5,219 nt of DNA, taken from NCBI GenBank assembly GCA_021828225.1, contig JAKASH010000145.1, forward strand, positions 1 through 5,219, read 5' to 3'. A program made the position numbers and the translations under genes. Position 1 is the stretch's first letter. The number at the start of each line of letters is the position of its first letter. The notes under the pieces were generated by a model, which saw nothing but the letters and a program-made list of their open reading frames with translations, did no database searches and was not told where the DNA came from. This DNA is from Acidobacteriota bacterium (lineage in GTDB: Bacteria > Acidobacteriota > Terriglobia > UBA7540). This document shows, piece by piece, positions 1 through 5,004 of the stretch.

Positions 1-242
1 TTGACAAGAATGATTTCATAATCCGGATAGTCCAGTTTGAGCAATGATTCAAGGGTTGCGGGCAGGGTTTCCTGCTCATTGCGTGCTGCCAACAGGATGG
101 AAACGCGTGGAAGATGAGGCGGAAGCTCAAGGGAATGATCCGGGCGAAGAATCGTGATTCCTCTGACGTTCCAGAATGCATAAATGCCTGTTGCGATCCA
201 GACAGCGAATACAAACCACAGGCTCAGACCCAAGTCGTACAA
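1..242 (-). CDS. Family 2 glycosyltransferase, N-terminal part (runs off left edge)
   Basis: Partial gene: 80 codons are visible and the reading frame is still open at position 1. Residues 4-24 are a hydrophobic stretch rich in Leu, Trp, Phe and Val, read as an N-terminal membrane anchor. From residue 46 the sequence PRVSILLAARNEQETLPATL is the opening strand and first helix of a GT-A fold family 2 glycosyltransferase, followed by SLLKLDYPDYEIILV, the second beta strand that normally leads to the first catalytic Asp. That Asp and the later catalytic motifs lie outside the window, so donor and acceptor are unknown. The start is TTG at 242-240, because AAGGAG lies 7 nt upstream and an in-frame TAG sits seven codons before it. 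The gene is divergent from the complete glycosyltransferase at 343. The two N-termini align in layout (anchor, then GT-A entry) but differ in sequence. Family assignment is secure, the specific role is not. Confidence 0.86.
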   Translation of the reverse strand, partial: MYDLGLSLWFVFAVWIATGIYAFWNVRGITILRPDHSLELPPHLPRVSILLAARNEQETLPATLESLLKLDYPDYEIILV

Positions 243-249
243 ATTCAGG

Positions 250-255
250 CTCCTT
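250..255 (-). promoter_or_regulatory. Shine-Dalgarno AAGGAG deciding a TTG start
   Basis: Reading the minus strand, AAGGAG is followed by a 7-nt spacer and then TTG at 242-240. This is the clearest ribosome binding site in the window. It selects TTG over the in-frame CTG two codons earlier, which would fall almost inside the Shine-Dalgarno sequence. Confidence 0.65.
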
Positions 256-259
256 AATG

Positions 260-289
260 ACTATAAAGAATTCTGATGGAAACTGACAA
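260..289 (-). promoter_or_regulatory. Candidate sigma-70 type promoter for the left glycosyltransferase
   Basis: On the minus strand, TTGTCA (284-289, 5 of 6 to TTGACA) and TATAGT (260-265, 5 of 6 to TATAAT) are separated by 18 nt. Transcription would begin around 251-254, at the edge of the Shine-Dalgarno sequence. Either the leader is very short or the true start is from another site. The match is good, but the leader geometry lowers confidence. Confidence 0.45.
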
Positions 290-321
290 GCGATTCGAGG
301 TAATAGCAGGAATGATAGTTG

Positions 322-330
322 TGCTAGACT
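322..330 (+). promoter_or_regulatory. Candidate extended -10 element for the complete glycosyltransferase
   Basis: TGCTAGACT fits the extended -10 pattern TGnTAnnnT. No convincing -35 lies at the expected distance. The predicted transcription start near 337 would leave only about six bases before the ATG at 343, which has no Shine-Dalgarno, so a near-leaderless mRNA is possible. A related motif, GCTAGAAT, precedes the AI-2E family gene. Confidence 0.35.
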
Positions 331-342
331 CGAACCTCTTTC

Positions 343-1575
343 ATGGGCAGCGGGCTGGAAACCTTCATTATTTTTGGAATTTTGCTCCTGGCGCAAAGCG
401 TGCAATCGCTTCGCGACGGATTCCATTTTCTGCGATACCTGCGCCGGTGCCGATCCCAGCCCATCGGCGATTATGCCCCGCCTGCAACCTTGATTATTCC
501 TGTTAAGGGAGCTGACCCTGAGCTGGAGACCAATATCGCTGCCTTTTTGGAGCAGGATTATCCGCAATACCAGGTGGTCCTGGTGGTGGATGACAAAAGC
601 GACCCAGCGTTCTTGAAGCTGAACGCCCTGGTGAAAAAAGCCGCAGAGCGTGGTTCGGGCGGGCCTCGGGATGTCTCGCTTCTGGTCGCCGGACCTTCCC
701 ATTCAAAAGGCCAGAAAGTTCATAACCTTCTACGGGCGCTTGCGGCTGTAAAACCCGAAACCGAAGTTCTGGCTTTTGCCGATGCGGATGCGCGGCCAGG
801 CTTGCTCTGGCTGCGGTCGTTGGTCGCGCCGCTGGCCAGCCAGGAAGTGACGGTTAGTACGGGCTTCCGCTGGTACCTGCCGGGCAGGACTTTCGTGTCT
901 CAACTGCGCGCGGCCTGGGACACGTCCATCGCAACCCTTATGAGGGAGGGCAACAGCAGCTTTCCGTGGGGAGGCTCGATGGCCATTCGCTCGGAGGATT
1001 TCGAGCGCCTCCAGGTTCGCGAACGGTACTGGGCCTCAACGGTCAGTGATGATTACGGTCTTGGCCGGGCGGTCCGCGATAGTGGCGGCAGGATTCGCTT
1101 TGAGCCGCGGTGCCTTGTTGTTTCGCGGGAGGATTCTTCTTTTGCGGAATTCATGCGCTGGACGAACCGGCAGATTATCATCACCCGGGTTTATGCCGCT
1201 CGCCTTTGGCTGCTGGGCCTGGCAGCGCACTTGCTCTATTCCGGCACTTTTGTCTGCGGATGCTTTGTGTTGTTTGATCCGGCCGTCGCGCCTTTGGAGC
1301 GGTTGGGCGTTGCGGCTTTTCTTGCCCTCATTCTTGCCTTGGGAATGGCCAAAGGTCAGATTCGCACTATCGTCGCTCGCGAGGTGTTTCCGGGCGAGCG
1401 AGAGCCTTTGGCTAAGTATGGAAACCGCTACTGGCAACTCACCCCGCTGGTTCCATGGGTGATGCTGTGGAACTTTTTGGTTGCAGGTTTCGCGCGGACG
1501 ATTGAATGGCGTGGTGTGCGGTACAGGTTACGTTCCGACCATGAGGTCGAAATTATCGGGCGAAGAAGGGTCTGA
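343..1575 (+). CDS. Membrane glycosyltransferase, family 2, ceramide-glucosyltransferase-like
   Basis: 410 aa, complete. It probably transfers a sugar from a nucleotide-sugar donor to a lipid or polyprenyl acceptor at the inner membrane; the substrate cannot be read from sequence. Residues 5-20 form an N-terminal membrane segment. The GT-A domain begins at ATLIIPVKG (48-56). Visible motifs are VVDDKSDP (Asp83/Asp84, first aspartate motif), FADADA (Asp147, Asp149, metal-binding DxD) and SDDYGLG (Asp236/Asp237, catalytic-base region). RW at 272-273 falls where family members have Q/RxxRW, but here the first position is Glu269. Three C-terminal membrane segments follow at about 285-310, 318-338 and 365-383, then the IEWRGVRYRL tail, a pattern seen in this group. 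The ATG is the first possible start after an in-frame TAG at 325-327; no Shine-Dalgarno is seen. The gene converges with the zinc-ribbon gene, 1 nt between stops. The aspartate spacing resembles bacterial ceramide glucosyltransferase or HpnI-type enzymes (family knowledge); sphingolipid or hopanoid substrate would be inference. Confidence 0.9.
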   Translation: MGSGLETFIIFGILLLAQSVQSLRDGFHFLRYLRRCRSQPIGDYAPPATLIIPVKGADPELETNIAAFLEQDYPQYQVVLVVDDKSDPAFLKLNALVKKAAERGSGGPRDVSLLVAGPSHSKGQKVHNLLRALAAVKPETEVLAFADADARPGLLWLRSLVAPLASQEVTVSTGFRWYLPGRTFVSQLRAAWDTSIATLMREGNSSFPWGGSMAIRSEDFERLQVRERYWASTVSDDYGLGRAVRDSGGRIRFEPRCLVVSREDSSFAEFMRWTNRQIIITRVYAARLWLLGLAAHLLYSGTFVCGCFVLFDPAVAPLERLGVAAFLALILALGMAKGQIRTIVAREVFPGEREPLAKYGNRYWQLTPLVPWVMLWNFLVAGFARTIEWRGVRYRLRSDHEVEIIGRRRV

Positions 1576-1586
1576 TCTACTTCTTC
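1562..1586. repeat. Inverted repeat spanning two convergent stop codons
   Basis: GAAGAAG (1562-1568) and CTTCTTC (1580-1586) are perfect 7-bp inverted repeats around an 11-nt loop. The loop holds both stop codons: TGA at 1573-1575 for the plus gene and TAG, read on the minus strand, at 1577-1579. It could act as a bidirectional terminator hairpin, but the stem is not GC-rich and no T-tract follows on either strand. It may simply reflect Lys/Arg codons at both C-termini. Confidence 0.35.
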
Positions 1587-1924
1587 CCTGGCGATTTGTC
1601 CTTGTGACGGTAAATCGTCCGGACGCCAGACTTTGCCTCCGCCTTCTTGCGGGTTGGGACTGCCGGGGGGGTCGACGGGGGACTGACCTTGGCTAAGACT
1701 TGTTCGAAGGCTGTAGGGGCGGCCTTGGATGCCTTTTTCTTTTCCTTTCCTTCCAGATAAGGGTGTTCGGAGTAGCAGGTGCGGCAGATCACCTTAACAA
1801 TCTTGTTTTCGAAAAAGCTCGCGATGGCATGATTCATCAGCCGCTTACAGCGCGGGCAGTAGTCGTCAATCAGATCGCCAAGGCGTGGCGGATGCTCATC
1901 AGGCGAATAGTTTTCATGATCCAT
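1577..1924 (-). CDS. Small zinc-ribbon protein of unknown function
   Basis: 115 aa. The N-terminal half (residues 14-56) contains DDYCPRCKRLMNHAI and VICRTCYSEH, giving Cys23-x2-Cys26 and Cys47-x2-Cys50 separated by 20 residues: a four-cysteine zinc-ribbon layout. His32 and His53 lie next to the pairs. From residue 58 the protein is low-complexity, rich in Lys, Ala and Pro, and ends in a very basic tail (IYRHKDKSPGKK), which would suit nucleic-acid or ribosome contact, though that is inference. No signal peptide or membrane segment is visible, so it should be cytoplasmic. I recall short hypothetical proteins of this type in Acidobacteriota but no assigned function. ATG at 1924 is chosen because a TATAAT box lies 11 nt upstream of it and no upstream start fits better. 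There is no Shine-Dalgarno. It is convergent with the glycosyltransferase and divergent from the AI-2E family gene. A run of seven G (1665-1671) lies within the Pro-rich linker. Confidence 0.85.
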   Translation of the reverse strand: MDHENYSPDEHPPRLGDLIDDYCPRCKRLMNHAIASFFENKIVKVICRTCYSEHPYLEGKEKKKASKAAPTAFEQVLAKVSPPSTPPAVPTRKKAEAKSGVRTIYRHKDKSPGKK

Positions 1925-1935
1925 GGTCGTTGCCC

Positions 1936-1963
1936 ATTATAACCGCATGAGGCTGAAATGCAA
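1936..1963 (-). promoter_or_regulatory. Candidate promoter with perfect TATAAT for the zinc-ribbon gene
   Basis: On the minus strand, TTGCAT (1958-1963, 3 of 6 to TTGACA) is followed after 16 nt by a perfect TATAAT (1936-1941). Transcription would start near 1929, about five bases before the ATG at 1924. That leaves no room for a Shine-Dalgarno and suggests a leaderless or near-leaderless transcript. Confidence 0.5.
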
Positions 1964-2062
1964 CCGTTCGCCGACAGGGACGATGCCGGCTGCCATAAGA
2001 AACTTCAACGGGAGTTCAGCCCTTTCATTGCCTGGTTCTTACTATGGCGTTGGAAGGCGAAT

Positions 2063-2092
2063 GTGGAATTTTTGATGCTGCCAAGCTAGAAT
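2063..2092 (+). promoter_or_regulatory. Candidate promoter for the AI-2E family gene
   Basis: TAGAAT at 2087-2092, inside GCTAGAAT, is a 5 of 6 match to a -10 box. GTGGAA at 2063-2068 (3 of 6, 18-nt spacing) is a weak -35. Transcription starting near 2099 would exclude the upstream ATG at 2044 and supports the ATG at 2113. Confidence 0.42.
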
Positions 2093-2112
2093 CAAGATCA
2101 CGAGTTCAGCCG

Positions 2113-3192
2113 ATGCCCGAGACGAATTCCGCAACATCCCCAACTACACACGTTGCCACGGTGAGCGGGCGCATTATTGCCGCAGCCATTGTGATCGCCT
2201 GCATTAATTATGCAAGTTCGGTTGTTATCACTCTGGTCTGTGCGATCCTGATTGCATTTGTGTTGGAGCCGGGTGTTCATCTGTTGGAACGGATCCATGT
2301 GCCCCGCTGGCTGGGCGCCCTGTTGATGCTGGTGCTTTCGATCGGCCTACTTTATCTGCTCATTTACGGGATTTATGACCGGGTTATCGCCTTTATCCAG
2401 GCGTTTCCGACTTATGCCCAGCCGCTGAAGCACCTGTTCGCGAACTTTGAAGCCGTGGTCAAGAATATCGAAAAACTGGCGTCAGGCGTTGTGCCGCCCT
2501 CTTCCGCGCAGCAATCGAATCTTCCAACGATCCGGCTCCAGCAGGAGTCTCATTGGGGCCAGTATCTGGTCCGAGGCATCGGGTCGGTGTATACGTTCAT
2601 CGTTACAGTAATGTTTGTTCCATTCCTCGTGTTTTTCATGCTCACAGCCAAGAATCACATCTGGCGGGGAACGCTGAACTTATTTTCGGATCAGCACCGG
2701 GAGCAGGCCGAGACCGTCATCCTGAACATCGGGCATATGATCCGGCGCTATATTTTTGGAAACATGATGGTGGCGTTGATGTCGGCTGCACTGATCACTC
2801 CGGTTTTTTCATTGATGCAGCTTCACTTTGCGCTGCTGATTGGGCCGATCACAGCCTTCCTAAGCATGATTCCCTATCTCGGAGTCGCGCTGGCCATCGC
2901 GCCGCCGTTGATGATGGCCCTTGGGCAGTATGCCACCGCGACCCCTTTTATTGTGATTGCCATCACGGTCATGGTGGTGCATTTCCTGGCGATTAACGTG
3001 CTGACTCCCAAGTTTGTGGGTCACCAGGTGAGCCTGAACGCCTTAACCGTTACCATCGCGATGTTGTTTTGGGGATGGCTGTGGGGAGCCGTGGGCCTGA
3101 TTCTGGCCGTGCCGCTCACGGCGGCTCTGAAGGCCGTTTGCGACAACGTCGAGAAACTCAAACCCTGGGGAGCCTGGATGGGTGACGGTTGA
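2113..3192 (+). CDS. AI-2E family membrane protein (TqsA/PerM-like)
   Basis: 359 aa, within the usual range for the AI-2E (UPF0118) family, which has about eight membrane segments. Members have been linked to autoinducer-2 export (TqsA) or to Na+/H+ antiport, so the substrate here is open. Hydrophobic segments lie at about 20-52 (a pair), 66-86, 155-177, 215-236, 238-263, 275-296 and 308-336. A soluble, variable loop spans about 90-150. The family signature is strong at the C-terminal end: NVLTPKFVGHQVSLNALTV (295-313), then WGWLWGAVGLILAVPLTAALK (from 320). The same frame extends to an ATG at 2044, adding 23 polar residues. I prefer 2113 because the TAGAAT promoter box would lie inside the longer version and the N-terminal extension resembles no family feature. 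Neither start has a clear Shine-Dalgarno. It is followed by 225 bp containing a palindromic repeat before glmU, so co-transcription is uncertain. Confidence 0.93.
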   Translation: MPETNSATSPTTHVATVSGRIIAAAIVIACINYASSVVITLVCAILIAFVLEPGVHLLERIHVPRWLGALLMLVLSIGLLYLLIYGIYDRVIAFIQAFPTYAQPLKHLFANFEAVVKNIEKLASGVVPPSSAQQSNLPTIRLQQESHWGQYLVRGIGSVYTFIVTVMFVPFLVFFMLTAKNHIWRGTLNLFSDQHREQAETVILNIGHMIRRYIFGNMMVALMSAALITPVFSLMQLHFALLIGPITAFLSMIPYLGVALAIAPPLMMALGQYATATPFIVIAITVMVVHFLAINVLTPKFVGHQVSLNALTVTIAMLFWGWLWGAVGLILAVPLTAALKAVCDNVEKLKPWGAWMGDG

Positions 3193-3275
3193 CGCCTTTG
3201 CTCCCTTACCTGTCTTTAGCTCTGGGCTTCATTTCAGCTTACTGATGATTGCGGAATCGAATAACACTCATCTTC

Positions 3276-3361
3276 TGTAGCGGTGCTCGGCGGCAAGTGC
3301 TGCTTGCCTGAGCGCCGGCTTTCGCTTGAACAGGAACCGGCGGTCACAGATTGCCGCTACA
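3276..3361. repeat. Intergenic palindromic repeat element, copy 1
   Basis: The 86-bp element is bounded by perfect inverted ends, TGTAGCGG (3276-3283) and CCGCTACA (3354-3361). Inside, CGCCGG (3313-3318) pairs with CCGGCG (3337-3342) around an 18-nt centre. Its left half carries a further hairpin, with GGCAAG and CTTGCC around a short loop (about 3292-3307) and outer GCTC/GAGC pairing. The minus-strand first 28 bases (3361 to 3334) match copy 2 (5004 to 4977) at 23 of 28 positions, so both belong to one dispersed family. It sits between the AI-2E family gene and glmU and could fold in RNA as a stop or stabilising structure. No transposase is nearby. Confidence 0.72.
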
Positions 3362-3417
3362 ACAGGGCCTTTATCTGAAGCCCCACATAGTGCATTTGAC
3401 GGAAGCGAAATTATCCC

Positions 3418-4818
3418 ATGATAAACCAAGACTTCTCCGTTGTTATTCTTGCGGCTGGCAAATCGACACGTTTTAAGTCGGAGCGCTCGAAGCTGCTGCA
3501 TTCATTGGCTGGGCGTCCTCTGGGCGACTATATTGTGAGGACGGCCCTTGGAGCAGGCCCGGAGACTCTCCTGATGGTGATCGGGCATGACGCTGCTTCA
3601 GTCCGCGAAACTCTGGCGCGCCCCGGGCTCAAGTTTGTCGAACAGAAGCAGCAACTCGGAACTGGGCATGCGCTGATGATTGCGCGCCCGCAACTGGAGA
3701 AGTGCTCGGGCTCGACCGTCGTGGTGGTTGTGGGGGACGCACCGCTTCTGCGGGCGGAAACTTTGCGCGCGCTCGTTGCGGCTCACCAGAAGGCGCGCGC
3801 CACGGCGTCGGTGCTCACCATGCGGCTTGACCAGCCGCGCGGATATGGCAGGATTGTGCGGTCAAGCGGCGCCCGCGTGCGAGCCATCGTCGAAGAAAAG
3901 CTTTGCACTCCTGCGCAACGGAGGATCAAGGAGGTCAGTTCCGGCATTCTCTGCTTTTCCAGGCCGGACCTTCTCGGGCACCTCGACAAGTTGTCCGACA
4001 AGAATCCCCAGAAGGAATATCTGCTGACTGATCTTGTCAAGATTTTCAATCGATACCGCAAAAATGTTGTGGCATTCCCCGTGGCGGACTCGCGCGAGGT
4101 TCTGGGCGTGAATGATCGCGTGGAGCTTGCGCAGATGGAGCGCATTCTGCGAATGCGGAAGGCCGAGACCCTGATGCGGGATGGCGTCACAATCGTCAAT
4201 CCTGAGTCGACGTATATCGATGCTGATGTGGAAGTCGGGAACGATACCCTCATCGAACCCGGTGTGAGCCTGCTCGGTAAGACTCGAGTCGGGCGGGGCT
4301 GCACGATTCGGGTCTACTCGACGCTCAGCGATACTGCGCTGGGTGATCGCGTGATGGTGCGGCCCTTTACGGTGGTTACAGGTTGCGAAATTGGCTCTGA
4401 CGTCCTTCTCGGACCTTTTGCCAATTTGCACCACGGAGCGGTTATCGGAGGGAATGTGCGCATCGGGAATTTTGTTGAAGTCAAGAATTCGCGAGTGGGG
4501 CAGGGCTCGAAGGCCGCGCACCTCACCTATCTTGGCGATGCCACCCTTGGCCAGCAGGTGAATATCGGAGCCGGGACTGTGACCTGCAATTACGACGGCA
4601 AGAAAAAGAATCCGACGAACATCGAGGACGGCGTTTTTATCGGCAGCGGCAGCATGCTGGTTGCGCCGGTCCGGATCGGCGAGGGATCGTACGTGGCAGC
4701 CGGTTCAACGATCACCGAAGACGTCCCGCCGGAATCCCTCGCCATCGGCCGGGCACGCCAAGTCAACAAAGAAGGCTGGCTTCGCAAGCGCAAAGAGATG
4801 AGTTCTCGGACCAAATAG
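3418..4818 (+). CDS. glmU: Bifunctional GlcNAc-1-P uridyltransferase / GlcN-1-P acetyltransferase
   Basis: 466 aa (E. coli GlmU 456). A cytoplasmic enzyme that acetylates glucosamine-1-phosphate with acetyl-CoA and then joins the product to UTP, giving UDP-GlcNAc for peptidoglycan and other envelope glycans. Uridyltransferase domain, about 1-235: LAAGKSTRFK (11-20), Lys25, Gln76, LGTGHA (80-85), metal ligand Asp107 in GDAPLL, GYGRIV (142-147), Glu159 and Asn232. Acetyltransferase left-handed beta-helix, about 255-450: NFVEVKNSR with Lys356, His368 and Tyr371 in HLTYLGDA, Asn382, CNYDG (390-394), Lys397, Ser410, Ala428 and Arg445. E. coli numbering plus 5 fits this half throughout. Deviations: His338 where E. 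coli has Arg333, Ser174 for Asn169, and Ser16/Phe19/Ser24 for Gly/Met/Pro in the nucleotide loop. The ATG places Gly14 and Lys25 exactly as in E. coli; the upstream GGAAG is a weak, distant Shine-Dalgarno. Both flanking spacers carry a palindromic element. Confidence 0.98.
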   Translation: MINQDFSVVILAAGKSTRFKSERSKLLHSLAGRPLGDYIVRTALGAGPETLLMVIGHDAASVRETLARPGLKFVEQKQQLGTGHALMIARPQLEKCSGSTVVVVVGDAPLLRAETLRALVAAHQKARATASVLTMRLDQPRGYGRIVRSSGARVRAIVEEKLCTPAQRRIKEVSSGILCFSRPDLLGHLDKLSDKNPQKEYLLTDLVKIFNRYRKNVVAFPVADSREVLGVNDRVELAQMERILRMRKAETLMRDGVTIVNPESTYIDADVEVGNDTLIEPGVSLLGKTRVGRGCTIRVYSTLSDTALGDRVMVRPFTVVTGCEIGSDVLLGPFANLHHGAVIGGNVRIGNFVEVKNSRVGQGSKAAHLTYLGDATLGQQVNIGAGTVTCNYDGKKKNPTNIEDGVFIGSGSMLVAPVRIGEGSYVAAGSTITEDVPPESLAIGRARQVNKEGWLRKRKEMSSRTK

Positions 4819-4859
4819 GGACCTTTTTTGCAGAAACCAGGTGACGACGTTCTTGTCGA

Positions 4860-4890
4860 GCAGGGCCCGCTCTCCGGCCCTGCGGCTTTT
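4860..4890 (+). terminator. Likely rho-independent terminator for glmU
   Basis: GCAGGGCC (4860-4867) and GGCCCTGC (4876-4883) form a perfect, GC-rich 8-bp stem with an 8-nt loop, 42 nt after the glmU stop. Three bases later come four T (4887-4890). The stem is strong but the T-tract is short and offset, so termination could be partial. The next hairpin, inside the repeat and followed by six T (4965-4970), could serve as backup. Confidence 0.5.
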
Positions 4891-4921
4891 GCATCGGGAG
4901 GAAGCGAAACCAGCGCGGGCC

Positions 4922-4943
4922 GCAAGTTGTAGCAAGTTGTAGC
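4922..4943. repeat. 10-bp tandem duplication abutting the palindromic element
   Basis: GCAAGTTGTA occurs twice in perfect tandem (4922-4931 and 4932-4941), with GC continuing the period into 4943. The second copy overlaps the TGTAGCGG end of the palindromic element. It may be a replication-slippage product or a mark of how the element arose. Confidence 0.8.
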
Positions 4944-5004
4944 GGCGGCCTATGACCGCCGGCCTTTTTTAAGAACGAACCGGCGCTCATAGAGCGCCGC
5001 CACA
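4938..5004. repeat. Intergenic palindromic repeat element, copy 2
   Basis: The 67-bp element starts with TGTAGCGG (4938-4945) and ends with CCGCCACA (4997-5004), one mismatch from perfect inverted ends. It consists of two hairpins: CGGCGG/CCGCCG (4943-4948 with 4956-4961, 7-nt loop) and GGCGCTC/GAGCGCC (4982-4988 with 4992-4998, 3-nt loop), joined by a T/A-rich linker. The first hairpin is followed by CC and six T, a terminator-like arrangement on the plus strand. It shares arm sequence and orientation with the copy at 3276-3361. Confidence 0.72.

Noticed and set aside
127..702. 191-codon minus-strand frame
   Set aside because: It crosses the divergent promoter region and runs antisense to the complete glycosyltransferase. 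Within 127-242 the neighbouring frame gives true glycosyltransferase sequence, and this one shows no family features.
3386..3401. CATAGT and TTGACG before glmU as promoter boxes
   Set aside because: CATAGT has no acceptable -35, and TTGACG is only 16 nt from the ATG, too close to act as a -35 for glmU.
3268..3501. 77-codon minus-strand frame upstream of and overlapping the glmU start
   Set aside because: Most of it is a translation of palindromic repeat copy 1 plus antisense glmU. It has no ribosome binding site or protein-like pattern.
3862..4521. Long antisense frame within glmU (219 codons)
   Set aside because: GC-rich coding DNA commonly leaves long open antisense frames. The plus-strand GlmU motifs are continuous and unambiguous, and the antisense product resembles nothing.
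4824..4829. T-run directly after the glmU stop as a terminator
   Set aside because: The preceding GGACC and GGGACC are direct, not inverted, repeats, so no stem precedes the T-run. The hairpin at 4860 is a better candidate.
3401..4909. GGAAGCGAAA present both before glmU (3401-3410) and after it (4900-4909)
   Set aside because: A 10-base match with no palindrome or further flanking similarity. Chance is the simplest reading, although both lie near repeat elements.
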